DNA of 64,000 nucleotides from Devosia sediminis (GTDB taxonomy: Bacteria; Pseudomonadota; Alphaproteobacteria; Rhizobiales; Devosiaceae), in assembly GCF_016411825.1 (NCBI RefSeq), contig NZ_JAEKMH010000002.1, positions 744,001 through 808,000 of the forward strand, in the 5' to 3' direction. Under the pieces are notes generated by a model. That model was not told the origin of the DNA. It saw only the letters and a list, made by a program, of their open reading frames with translations, and made no database searches. Position numbers and translations under genes: made by a program. How positions within the stretch are numbered: the first letter of the stretch is position 1; the number at the start of each line of letters is the position of its first letter. Shown here one piece after another: positions 40,708-48,989 of this stretch.

Positions 40708-42219
40708 TCAGATTTTGACCCGCACCATCTGGTAGGAATAGGGCGGCAGGGTGACCGTCAGCCTGCCATCCGCCGCCTTGGCGCCCGATCCCTTCTGCGG
40801 CTTCACCTCGTCCTGCGCCTTGGCCGTATTGACCGCCTTGAGGTCCCGATGCGTCATCACCTGATGGTCGATAACCTCTGCCTTTTCAAACCCTTGCAAC
40901 TCCACCTCGGACTCGATGCTTTCGCTCGTATGGCGGTTGACGAAGAAGAAGGTCAGCGTGCCGTCCTCTTCGTTATGCACGCCCGACACGTCCACATAGG
41001 CCGTGTTCTTGGCATGCGTGGTCTCGTAGCCCGGCGAGTTCGTCACCAGTTGCAGCGCCGTGCCGCGACCAAAAACCGAAGCGAAATAATAGGGATAGTA
41101 GATGGTCTGGGCCCAGGCCGGCCCACCCTTTTCGGTCATGATCGGCGCGATCACGTTCACGAGCTGGGCGATGCAGGCGATTTTCACCACATCGGAGCGG
41201 CGAATGAAGGTGTTGAGGATCAACCCCACCATCAGCACGTCTTCGAAATTGTAGATGTCCTCGAGCAGGCCAGGCGCATGCGGCCAGCCGCCATTGCCCT
41301 CCAGGATCTCGCGATCCTTCTTGTTGGAATGGTACCAGACATTCCACTCGTCGAAAGAGATGTAGACGTCCTTCTTGCTCTTCTTCTTGGCTTTGACCTG
41401 CTTGATGGTCGAGGCCACCGTCTCGATATAGGTGTCGAGTTTTTCGCTCAGTCCCAGATAGTTAGGTGTATTGTCTTCGCGATTGGCGAAATACATGTGC
41501 AGCGAAATATGGTCGACATGCTCGTAGGTATGCTCGAGCACGATGCGCTCCCAATCGGGGTAGCTCGCCATGTCCGAATTGGATGAGCCGCAGACGATCA
41601 GCTCCAGCGACTTGTCGAACATGCGCATGGCGCGGGCCGTGTTGGCGGCCAGTTTTCCGTACTCATCGGCATCCTTGTGGCCGACCTGCCAGGGGCCATC
41701 CATCTCGTTGCCGAGACACCACATTTTGACGTTCCACGGCTCCTTGCGCCCGTTCTTGATGCGCAGGTCGCTCCAGTAGGAGCCGCCGGGATGATTGACA
41801 TATTCGAGGAAGTTGCGCGCCTCGTCGACGCCGCGCGACCCTAGATTGACAGCCAGCATCATCTCGGTGCCGACAGTGGCGCACCAGTCGGCGAATTCGT
41901 GGATGCCGACGGCATTGCTCTCGGACGTATGCCAGGCAAGATCGAGGCGGGTGGGGCGCTGCTCGCGCGGGCCGATGCCGTCTTCCCAGTTATAGGCCGA
42001 AACGAAATTGCCGCCGGGATATCGGACAACCGGGACGTTCAGGTCCTTCACCAGCTTGGCGACGTCGCCGCGCATCCCGTCCTTGTCCGCTGTCGGATGG
42101 TCGGGCTCGTAGATACCCTCATAGATGGCGCGACCCAGATGCTCGAGAAAGGCCCCATAGACACGATCGTCGATTTTCGAGATCGTATAGTCCTTGTTCG
42201 CGATAACAGACGCCTTCAC
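40708..42219 (-). CDS. Alpha-N-arabinofuranosidase, GH51
   Basis: 503 residues starting at GTG 42219, five bases after GGAGG; a GTG at 42231 is an alternative start. Releases terminal L-arabinofuranose from arabinan or arabinoxylan oligosaccharides. The acid/base Glu is in WCLGNEMDGPW (about residue 170) and the nucleophile Glu in YISFDEWNVWYH (about residue 290). DRVYGAFLEHLGRAIYEGIY and VVRYPGGNFVSAYNWEDGIG are GH51 hallmarks. No signal peptide, so it acts in the cytoplasm on imported sugars. A palindrome lies about 35 bases upstream and a regulator gene precedes it. Confidence 0.95.
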   Translation of the reverse strand: MKASVIANKDYTISKIDDRVYGAFLEHLGRAIYEGIYEPDHPTADKDGMRGDVAKLVKDLNVPVVRYPGGNFVSAYNWEDGIGPREQRPTRLDLAWHTSESNAVGIHEFADWCATVGTEMMLAVNLGSRGVDEARNFLEYVNHPGGSYWSDLRIKNGRKEPWNVKMWCLGNEMDGPWQVGHKDADEYGKLAANTARAMRMFDKSLELIVCGSSNSDMASYPDWERIVLEHTYEHVDHISLHMYFANREDNTPNYLGLSEKLDTYIETVASTIKQVKAKKKSKKDVYISFDEWNVWYHSNKKDREILEGNGGWPHAPGLLEDIYNFEDVLMVGLILNTFIRRSDVVKIACIAQLVNVIAPIMTEKGGPAWAQTIYYPYYFASVFGRGTALQLVTNSPGYETTHAKNTAYVDVSGVHNEEDGTLTFFFVNRHTSESIESEVELQGFEKAEVIDHQVMTHRDLKAVNTAKAQDEVKPQKGSGAKAADGRLTVTLPPYSYQMVRVKI

Positions 42220-42252
42220 TCGCCCCTCCACTAATTCCGATATTCTGATTTA

Positions 42253-42263
42253 TATCATTGATA
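42253..42263. promoter_or_regulatory. Operator-like palindrome upstream of GH51
   Basis: TATCATTGATA, in an AT-rich stretch between the regulator gene (stop 42358) and GH51 (start 42219). A possible site for that regulator. Confidence 0.35.
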
Positions 42264-42357
42264 CCGGTTTTAGCGACGGCTCCAGATAGGCGCAAGGGCC
42301 TTTTGTATGATTTTTGGCCCGTGAGAATTATCGCGCAGGTCGGAGAGAGGGGGTAAG

Positions 42358-43287
42358 TTACGGCGCGGTATGCAGGCGCAGGATGATGTCCTGGTCGTAA
42401 TTGCCGAAGCCGCGGCCGAAAATATTGATGCCGCCGGGGTGCTTGGCGTCGGGCTTCACCGCGATCCGCAACCGGATCGAATGGTGGTTGGCAAGGTCCA
42501 GGTCGAGCAGCGACACCGGCGAGATCTTCATTCCGTCGACATAGGTGCCGTCCTTGGTCACCCGCCAGCTCTTGAGCTTGCCGTACTGGCTGCCCTTGAG
42601 CTTCCACCAACTGGGCGTATAGACGCCGCGCTTGTCGCCGAAATCGCCGGTCGAGAGCCAGGTGCCGATTTCCGTGCCATTGACCGAAAGCGTGATGTCG
42701 CTGGGCCAGTCAGCCGAAGTGCCTGGCACTTCCGAGCTCAGCTCCAGCACAAATTCCATAGCATCGATCGTATGTTGCGCGAGCTTGGCATTGTTGGGGA
42801 ACTGGTATTCCAGGAACCCGCGCGTGAACCAGATCAGCCCGGCCTTCATGCGATCCGGGTCGAGGAATGTGTCGGGCACGTCCAGCAAGCCGACGATACC
42901 CTCGGTCGAACACAGCCCACACGGGGCCGACACTTCGCAACTCGTGTAGAGGCCCAGCGGCATCGACACTTCGATCGTGTTGTCGCGCAGCGGCTCGATG
43001 TCGTCCTTGAACATGACAAGCACTTCGTCGAAGGTCGAGTGGCAGATCTTCTGGTTGCCCTTGCGCGCCTTCTGCGTCTCGGTGCGGATCAGGCCGGCGC
43101 CCTCGAGGATCTGCAGGTTGGTCGACACGGTCGACTGCGGCAGGCCCAGTTTCTCGGCAATGTCATTGCCGTTCATTGGCCCCTCGACATGCAGCAGCTT
43201 GAGCATCTTCACCCGCACGGGCGAGGCCAGCCCCTTGAGCACCTCGATGCCTTCTTCGGGGTCGATGACGAGGAAATTCCGGCTCAT
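42358..43287 (-). CDS. ArsR-type regulator with large C-terminal domain
   Basis: 309 residues from the ATG at 43287. Residues ~14-85 are an ArsR winged helix: LKGLASPVRVKMLKLLHVEG, then MNGNDIAEKLGLPQSTVSTN. The middle has a Cys pair, SCEVSAPCGLCST. The C-terminal ~130 residues read DITLSVNGTEIGTWLSTGDF, GVYTPSWWKL, ISPVSLLDLDL, then HSIRLRIAVKPDAK and INIFGRGFGNYDQDII. This looks like a beta-sandwich, possibly a sugar-binding sensor. It is next to the GH51 and Opp-type genes and probably controls them. The sugar-binding role is inference. Confidence 0.8.
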   Translation of the reverse strand: MSRNFLVIDPEEGIEVLKGLASPVRVKMLKLLHVEGPMNGNDIAEKLGLPQSTVSTNLQILEGAGLIRTETQKARKGNQKICHSTFDEVLVMFKDDIEPLRDNTIEVSMPLGLYTSCEVSAPCGLCSTEGIVGLLDVPDTFLDPDRMKAGLIWFTRGFLEYQFPNNAKLAQHTIDAMEFVLELSSEVPGTSADWPSDITLSVNGTEIGTWLSTGDFGDKRGVYTPSWWKLKGSQYGKLKSWRVTKDGTYVDGMKISPVSLLDLDLANHHSIRLRIAVKPDAKHPGGINIFGRGFGNYDQDIILRLHTAP

Positions 43288-43329
43288 ATGGGGGTGCAAC
43301 GCTGATCTTGAGATGTTTGAGACTGTGTA

Positions 43330-43342
43330 TCAGGAATCCTGA
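43330..43342. promoter_or_regulatory. Operator-like palindrome in the divergent region
   Basis: TCAGGAATCCTGA, a 13-base palindrome in the 159-bp gap between the regulator (minus, start 43287) and the AcuI-like gene (plus, start 43447). It could control one or both. The 3' part of the gap also holds a GACCGCT/AGCGGTC hairpin just before the AcuI-like ribosome site. Confidence 0.4.
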
Positions 43343-43446
43343 ACCAATCAACAGGGGCCGGTATAGTGTCTGGTCATCGTGGCTGTCCGTCCGCTAAGTT
43401 GGCCGCGACCGCTTCGGGAGAGAGCGGTCCTGGAGGAGAAAAGCCT

Positions 43447-44439
43447 ATGACTTTCCGTGCCTTGCTGACGGAGAAAGGCGCTGATGGAGCAATTTCGTCA
43501 TCCGTGCAGATGCTCGACGATGCGCGCCTGCCCGAAGGCGACGTGACCGTCGAGATCGAATGGGCCGGTCTCAACTACAAGGATGGACTGTGCCTCATGG
43601 GGCAGGGCGGGTTAGTGCGGACCTATCCCCATGTGGCGGGCATCGATTTCGCCGGTCGCGTTCGTGACAGCAGCGACAGCCGCTACCATGCCGGTGACGC
43701 GGTCGTCTTGACGGGCTGGCGCGTCGGCGAGGCACATTGGGGTGGCTATGCCGAGCGCGCTCGGGTCAAGGGCGACTGGCTGGTGCCCCTGCCATCAGGC
43801 CTTTCGAGTCGCGACGCCATGGTGATGGGCACCGCCGGTCTCACCGCCATGCTGGCCATCGACAGGCTCGAGGCCCTCGGGATCACGCCGGGGAGCGGCG
43901 AAGTACTGGTCACTGGCGCGGCGGGCGGCGTCGGCTCCATCGCCGTCGCGCTGCTCAAGCGCCTCGGCTACACGGTCGCGGCCCTGTCCGGCCGCCCCCA
44001 GCATGCCACCATGCTCACCGAACTGGGTGCAGCCAGCGTCATTGACCGCGCCGAATTCATGGCCCAGCCCGACAAGCCCCTGGAATCGGCGCGCTTTGCC
44101 GCGGCGATCGATTGCGTCGGCGGCGATGTCCTGGGAAAACTGCTGCGCCAGATCGCTTATGGCGGCGCGGTGGCGAGCCTCGGCAATGCGGCGGGCATCG
44201 CGCTCAACACCAATGTCCTGCCTTTCCTGCTGCGCGGCGTGACCCTGGCCGGCATCGACAGCGTCATGCAGCCTTATGAAGCCCGCATCGCCGCCTGGGC
44301 ACGCCTGGCGGGGCTCTTCGATTTCTCTGCTTACGCAGACAATGTCGAGGAGGTCGACCTCGACACCCTGCCGGACAAGGCGGCGCAAATCCTGCGCGGC
44401 GAGGTGCGCGGCAGGGTCGTCGTCAACCCGCGCGGCTGA
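43447..44439 (+). CDS. AcuI/YhdH-family NADPH oxidoreductase (acryloyl-CoA reductase-like)
   Basis: 330-residue medium-chain reductase. GGAGGAG lies about ten bases before the ATG. IEWAGLNYKDGLCLMGQGG, YPHVAGIDFAGRV, GWRVGEAHWGGYAERARV, MGTAGLTAMLAID, and the NADP-binding GAAGGVGSIAVALLKRLGY give the YhdH/AcuI pattern; no zinc-site Cys are seen. Known members reduce acryloyl-CoA to propionyl-CoA. The first gene of a three-gene plus-strand run with sugar dehydrogenase and isomerase genes, so the true substrate could differ. Confidence 0.85.
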   Translation: MTFRALLTEKGADGAISSSVQMLDDARLPEGDVTVEIEWAGLNYKDGLCLMGQGGLVRTYPHVAGIDFAGRVRDSSDSRYHAGDAVVLTGWRVGEAHWGGYAERARVKGDWLVPLPSGLSSRDAMVMGTAGLTAMLAIDRLEALGITPGSGEVLVTGAAGGVGSIAVALLKRLGYTVAALSGRPQHATMLTELGAASVIDRAEFMAQPDKPLESARFAAAIDCVGGDVLGKLLRQIAYGGAVASLGNAAGIALNTNVLPFLLRGVTLAGIDSVMQPYEARIAAWARLAGLFDFSAYADNVEEVDLDTLPDKAAQILRGEVRGRVVVNPRG

Positions 44440-44492
44440 CCGGCTGCATAGCGTGCGGCCGACGAACTGATTTTCGAAACAAGGAGTGTAAA

Positions 44493-45527
44493 TTGGTATT
44501 TCGGGCGGTGCTCGTCGGTTGTGGCGGCATGTCAAAAGGCTGGCTGACGGCCATCACCACGCATCCCTTGCTGAAGGGCAGGATAGAGGTGGTGGGTCTC
44601 GTCGACCTCGATCGGTCGACGGCGGCAGCGCGCGCCGCCGAATTTGGCCTTTCCGATGTCGCTATCGGCACCGATCTGGGTGCCGTCCTGGCCGAGACCA
44701 GGCCTGACCTGTTGTTCGACGTGGTTGTCCCGGTCGCCCGTGCCAGGGTGGTCGAGACTGCCTTGCGCCACGGCTGCCACGTGCTCAGCGAAAAGCCCAT
44801 GGCCACGAGCATTGCCGAGGGTCGCGCGATGATCGAGCAGGCGCATGCCACAGGGCGCGTCCATGCCATCGTGCAGAACCGCCGTTTCATTGCCGGCGTT
44901 CGCCGCCTCCGCGCCCTGATCGAGAGCGGCGCGCTCGGCGCGCTCACCAGCCTAAATTGCGATTTCTTCATCGGCGCCCATTTTGGCGGCTTCCGCGAGG
45001 ACATGGACAATGTCCTCCTGCTCGACATGGCCATCCACACGCTCGATGCGGCCCGCTTCATGTCCGGCAAGGTGCCGGAGGCGGTCTATTGCCTTGAAAC
45101 CAATCCGCCCGGCTCCTGGTATCGCCATGGCGCCGCCGCCAATGCCATCTTCGAGTTTTCCGACAATGTCGTCTTCAACTATCGCGGCTCCTGGGCCGCT
45201 GAGGGCGCCAATACCAGTTGGGAAAGCGCCTGGCGCATCGTTGGCACTGGGGGCACCGTGCTGTGGGATGGCGCCGACCGCTTCGAGGCAAAGGTGGTCG
45301 ACGGCGACACCGGTTTCTTCCGCCCGCTTCGCGACATCGATGTCCCCGAGCCCGCCAATGCCGACCAAACGCATGGCCATGCCAGCGTCATTGCCGAATT
45401 CCTCGATGCCATCCAAACCGGCCGCGTCCCGGAAACCGATGGCACCGACAACATAAAAAGCCTCGCCATGGTCTTTGCCGCTATCGAAAGCGCTAGGACC
45501 GGCCAGCGCGTCACCCTTTCCGTTTGA
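44493..45527 (+). CDS. Gfo/Idh/MocA-family sugar dehydrogenase
   Basis: 344 residues starting at TTG 44493 with AAGGAG seven bases before. N-terminal Rossmann unit FRAVLVGCGGMSKGW, LVDLD..., then HVLSEKPMATSIAEGRAMI with the EKP motif, and LLLDMAIHTLDAARFM with catalytic His and Asp residues. This is an NAD(P)-dependent polyol or sugar oxidoreductase. The next gene, a TIM-barrel isomerase, follows after 12 bases, a common pairing in sugar or inositol catabolism. Substrate not predictable. Confidence 0.88.
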   Translation: MVFRAVLVGCGGMSKGWLTAITTHPLLKGRIEVVGLVDLDRSTAAARAAEFGLSDVAIGTDLGAVLAETRPDLLFDVVVPVARARVVETALRHGCHVLSEKPMATSIAEGRAMIEQAHATGRVHAIVQNRRFIAGVRRLRALIESGALGALTSLNCDFFIGAHFGGFREDMDNVLLLDMAIHTLDAARFMSGKVPEAVYCLETNPPGSWYRHGAAANAIFEFSDNVVFNYRGSWAAEGANTSWESAWRIVGTGGTVLWDGADRFEAKVVDGDTGFFRPLRDIDVPEPANADQTHGHASVIAEFLDAIQTGRVPETDGTDNIKSLAMVFAAIESARTGQRVTLSV

Positions 45528-45539
45528 AGGACTTTTTCC

Positions 45540-46442
45540 GTGACCAATCCCGCAAAAGCCATCCGTATCGGCACCATGATCAGTGCCTCGGGCGGAAAAG
45601 CTACCGAGCGCATAGCCACCATTGCCGATCTGGGTTTCGAGAGCTTTGAGCCTTTCTTCTGGCAGACCACCAACGGCCAGGACCTGGCCGACCTCGGCAA
45701 ACGCTGCAGGGACGCCATCGGCGATCGCGATATCACCATCTCGACCATCGGCATGTTCGGCAATCCGCTCGAAGAGCGGGAGATGGACTTGCAAACCCTT
45801 CAGGGCTGGGAGGATTGCATCGATAACGCCCACCATTTCGGCGCCACCTGCGTCGCCGGCTTCACCGGCCGCATCCGCAACAAGCCATTGACCGACAGCC
45901 TGCCGCGCTACCGCGAAGTCTGGAGCGAACTGGCCAAACGCGCCGCCGACAAGGGCGTCCGTATCGCCTTCGAAAACTGCGCCATGGATGGCAACTGGCA
46001 GACCGGCGACTGGAACATCGCCCACAATCCCGATGCCTGGGAGCTGATTTTCAACGAAACGCCGGACGAGCATATCGGGCTCGAATGGGAGCCCTGCCAC
46101 CAGATGGTCTACCTGATCGACCCGCTGCCGCAGATCCGCAAATGGGCCCCGAAAATCTTCCACGTGCACGGCAAGGACGCCACCATCCGCTGGGACGTCA
46201 TTCGCGAGCACGGCATTTTCGGGAAAGAAAAATTTGTCTTCATGCGCACGCCGGGCTTTGGCGACAGCAACTGGACCGACATCATCTCCGAGCTGCGCCT
46301 CGCCGGCTGGTCGGGCTCCATCGATATCGAGGGTTGGCATGATCCGGTCTATCGCGATGCGCTGGAAATGACCGGGCAGGTCCGTGCCTTGAACTACCTC
46401 AAGGATTGCCGTGGCGGCGACTTCGTCGACAACAGGGACTAG
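45540..46442 (+). CDS. Sugar phosphate isomerase/epimerase family protein (AP-endonuclease-2 TIM barrel)
   Basis: 300 residues starting at GTG 45540. IRIGTMISASGGKATERIATI, in parts, then FESFEPFFWQ, VRIAFENCAMDGNW (Glu ligand), LEWEPCHQMVYL (Glu and His), IFHVHGKDATI (His), and SIDIEGWHDP (Glu) trace the metal site of the xylose-isomerase-like fold. Likely works with the Gfo/Idh/MocA dehydrogenase just upstream. The last four bases overlap the stop of the convergent HPP gene. Confidence 0.88.
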   Translation: MTNPAKAIRIGTMISASGGKATERIATIADLGFESFEPFFWQTTNGQDLADLGKRCRDAIGDRDITISTIGMFGNPLEEREMDLQTLQGWEDCIDNAHHFGATCVAGFTGRIRNKPLTDSLPRYREVWSELAKRAADKGVRIAFENCAMDGNWQTGDWNIAHNPDAWELIFNETPDEHIGLEWEPCHQMVYLIDPLPQIRKWAPKIFHVHGKDATIRWDVIREHGIFGKEKFVFMRTPGFGDSNWTDIISELRLAGWSGSIDIEGWHDPVYRDALEMTGQVRALNYLKDCRGGDFVDNRD

Positions 46443-47602
46443 GCGATACGCGCAAAATCCGCGCTGCTGGCGCCCAGCAGCGCGCCGATCAGGTCCGACT
46501 GCGTCACCATGCCGGCCAGCGTGCCGCTATCGGTAGCGACCGGCAGGTGATGGTGGCCGCTGTCGAGCATCAGCCGCATAACCAGCGCGATCGGCATGGC
46601 TTCGGTGACGGTGGAGACATCTGCCGTCATCACATCGCGCACCTTGCCCCGCAGCGGCCGGTCGGAATTGCTGAGCGAGCGGAGGCGCCAGCCGAGGCCC
46701 GATGAGGCATGAGCCGGACCCCATTCGGCCTTTTCCAGGAGGTCGGTCTGGGTCAGGATGCCGACGACCTGGCCCCTGGCATCGACCACCGGCAGCGCCT
46801 TGACGCCATGGCTCCGCAGCGTCCTCAGGGCAACCCGCAGCGATGTCCCTGGCTGCACCCGCGCCACATCGCGGCTCATCACCATGCCTGCGGTGATACC
46901 GCCCGAGCGGCGCGAAAAGGCCAGCAATGCCGCGCGTTCCAGCATCTGCTCGAGGTCGACTGGATCGACGCTGACCACTTCGTCCCGCTCGCGGATCGCC
47001 GCCTTCAGATCCTCGATGGAAATGCCGAGGCTCACCTTGGGCGAGAAGGGCACCACCTTGCTTTCAAGAGCAGGCGAGGGCGCCGGCCTGTGCGGATATT
47101 CCTTGCCGGTGAGACGGTTGAACACCAAAGCGAGCAACAGGAGCACGACGGAATTGATGCCCACCGGCCAGAGCACGAAACCGAAGCCCAGTTCGGCAAT
47201 CGCCGGCCCACCCACGACGGCCGTCAGCGCCACGGCCCCGCTGGGCGGATGAAGGCACTTGAATGTCAGCATGACGGCAATGCTGACCGCCACCGCCAGC
47301 GCCGCCGCCACCGGTGTGGGCCCCAGCACCACGGCACAGCTCACCCCGACCAGCGCCGCCAGGCAATTGCCGAGCAGGATCGACCAGGGCTGCGCCAGCG
47401 GGCTCGCCGGCACCGCAAACAGCAGCACCGCCGAAGCGCCAATCGGCCCCATCAGCAGCGGCAATGCTGGCCCCGGACCCAGCGCCAGGGCGGTGATGCC
47501 GGCCGTGCCCAGCAGCCCCAGGAAGGCGCCCAGCGCCGCCCGCAGCCGTTCGAGCGGGCTGACGGCGACCATGTTGGGAATGAAGCGGGCGAAGAAGGAC
47601 AT
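46439..47602 (-). CDS. HPP-family membrane protein with two CBS domains
   Basis: 387 residues from the ATG at 47602. N-terminal four-helix HPP domain: LGLLGTAGITALAL, LLMGPIGASAVLLFAVPASPLAQP (in parts), MLTFKCLHPPSGAVALTAV with the H-P-P signature. The C-terminal half has two CBS units: VMSRDVARVQPGTSL...LPVVDARGQVVGILTQTDL, and VMTADVSTVTEAMPI...LPVATDSGTLAGMVTQSDL. CBS pairs bind adenosine nucleotides. HPP proteins are linked to nitrite transport in some phototrophs; here the ligand is unknown. It is convergent with, and overlaps, the isomerase gene. Confidence 0.9.
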   Translation of the reverse strand: MSFFARFIPNMVAVSPLERLRAALGAFLGLLGTAGITALALGPGPALPLLMGPIGASAVLLFAVPASPLAQPWSILLGNCLAALVGVSCAVVLGPTPVAAALAVAVSIAVMLTFKCLHPPSGAVALTAVVGGPAIAELGFGFVLWPVGINSVVLLLLALVFNRLTGKEYPHRPAPSPALESKVVPFSPKVSLGISIEDLKAAIRERDEVVSVDPVDLEQMLERAALLAFSRRSGGITAGMVMSRDVARVQPGTSLRVALRTLRSHGVKALPVVDARGQVVGILTQTDLLEKAEWGPAHASSGLGWRLRSLSNSDRPLRGKVRDVMTADVSTVTEAMPIALVMRLMLDSGHHHLPVATDSGTLAGMVTQSDLIGALLGASSADFARIA

Positions 47603-48017
47603 GGCGGCTGACCTAGCATCGCTGCGTCCGCGGCTCAAAGCGCCCCAATGCGTTCTTGCGCCGCTTCGCGCAAAATATTGCTTTGCCGCTCCCGGTTTTG
47701 CACAGAAGCGCAAGCCTATTGACTAGTATGGAAGTTATGATGATCCTGTGCCCAATCTGAGTGGGGACAACCTCTCAGGAACGGCCGGAGACACGTCATG
47801 GGCCCATGGGCCCAGCCAGGGTATGTGGTCAAGCGTGAGCTACGCGGTACGTCTTCTGTCTGACCGATGCTAACCCACGGACAGTTGCTCGTATCGACCT
47901 TCTGAGTTGCCCGCAAAATGATTGCAACCGTGCGGTCGCGGTTGGCGGGACGATCCTTCCCAGCAGCACCGCGCTTTTTTGCATCTGGCCCCAAATGGGG
48001 CGGGGCGGGAGGATGGG
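47603..48017. other. 415-bp gap without a convincing gene
   Basis: Spacer between two divergent genes (HPP-CBS and PhyH). No credible gene seen; the open frame running into PhyH from 47922 lacks family resemblance before 48018. It contains TGGGCCCATGGGCCCA at 47799-47814, a perfect 16-bp palindrome built of two GGGCCCAT-like halves, and GGGAGG just before the PhyH start. Probably a control region. Confidence 0.6.
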
Positions 48018-48866
48018 ATGGAGACCGCGACCGGTGCAGCCTGCACCGACCTCGAACGCTATCTGTTCGATCTTAATGGCTATCTGGTGCTGTCCGGCGC
48101 GCTGAGCGCCGATGAAGTGGCCGCCTGCAATGCCACGCTCGACCAGCATCAGGATTTCGTCGGCGACGGCTGGGACGGCCATGTGCGCCTCTACAACAAT
48201 CCCGCCCGCCAGGAAGGCCTCGTCCTGCAGCAGGTCTATGAGGCCGGCCCCGCCTGGGAAAAGCTGATCGATCACCCGTCCTGGTTCGCCAAGGCCGTGC
48301 ATTTCATCGGCTCCGACGATCCCGAGAATTTCGACGGTCACCACGGCCCCGCCTTCATCGACGAATGCTTTGCCTCGGTGCGCGGTCCCGGCCAGGCGCT
48401 GCGCCTCCATTCCGGCGGCCATGTCGGCACAATCCGCACGCAATACCGCTTCCATGCCGGCAGATTCCATTGCGGCCAGGTCAATGTGCTGGTCGCCCTC
48501 AACGACATCGGTCCGGGCGACGGCGCCACCATGGTCATTCCCGGCAGCCACAAGTCCAACCTCAGGCATCCGCAGACGATCGCCGTCGACAAGCGCGATG
48601 AGCAAACGTCCGTCGATGGCATTGCCGGCGCGGTTGAGGTTCACCTCAGGGCCGGCGACGCACTGATGTTTGTCGATGCCATCATGCATGGCTCGGCTCG
48701 CCGCACCAATCCGGGCCAGCGCCGTATGACGGTTTACCGCTATGGCCCGAGCTGGGGCTATTTCAGGCACGACATGATCCCGAGCGCCGATCTGCTGGCG
48801 CGGCTGACGCCGCAGCAGCGCCGGGTGGTCATGCCGCACAAGGCGCCCCTGGCCGCCACAGGCTAG
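48018..48866 (+). CDS. Phytanoyl-CoA dioxygenase (PhyH) family protein
   Basis: 282 residues, ATG 48018 five bases after GGGAGG. Non-haem iron, 2-oxoglutarate-dependent oxygenase fold. LFDLNGYLVLSGALSADEVA is the family opening. LRLHSGGHVG and FHCGQVNVLVALNDIGPGDG hold the likely metal and cosubstrate region, though a clear H-x-D is not visible, and FVDAIMHGSARRTNPGQRR has the distal His and the Arg that binds 2-oxoglutarate. It stands before a carbohydrate ABC operon with a 123-bp gap and may modify the imported compound. Confidence 0.85.
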   Translation: METATGAACTDLERYLFDLNGYLVLSGALSADEVAACNATLDQHQDFVGDGWDGHVRLYNNPARQEGLVLQQVYEAGPAWEKLIDHPSWFAKAVHFIGSDDPENFDGHHGPAFIDECFASVRGPGQALRLHSGGHVGTIRTQYRFHAGRFHCGQVNVLVALNDIGPGDGATMVIPGSHKSNLRHPQTIAVDKRDEQTSVDGIAGAVEVHLRAGDALMFVDAIMHGSARRTNPGQRRMTVYRYGPSWGYFRHDMIPSADLLARLTPQQRRVVMPHKAPLAATG

Positions 48867-48989
48867 GACCACCGCGAAGGGGATTTTGCTGACCCGCACA
48901 AAGAGGTACGTAAGTCAGCAAGTAGCAAGGGCGCATATCGGTTGAGGAGCCGACGACGCGCCAGACAAGAATGCTCAAGGGAGGAACAG

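Noticed and set aside
44952-46340. A 462-codon minus-strand open frame opposite the Gfo/Idh/MocA and isomerase genes
   Set aside because: It spans two genes with clear motifs and ribosome sites on the plus strand.
47922-48017. Upstream extension of the PhyH gene
   Set aside because: The ATG at 48018 has GGGAGG at a good distance and fits the family start; the extension does not.
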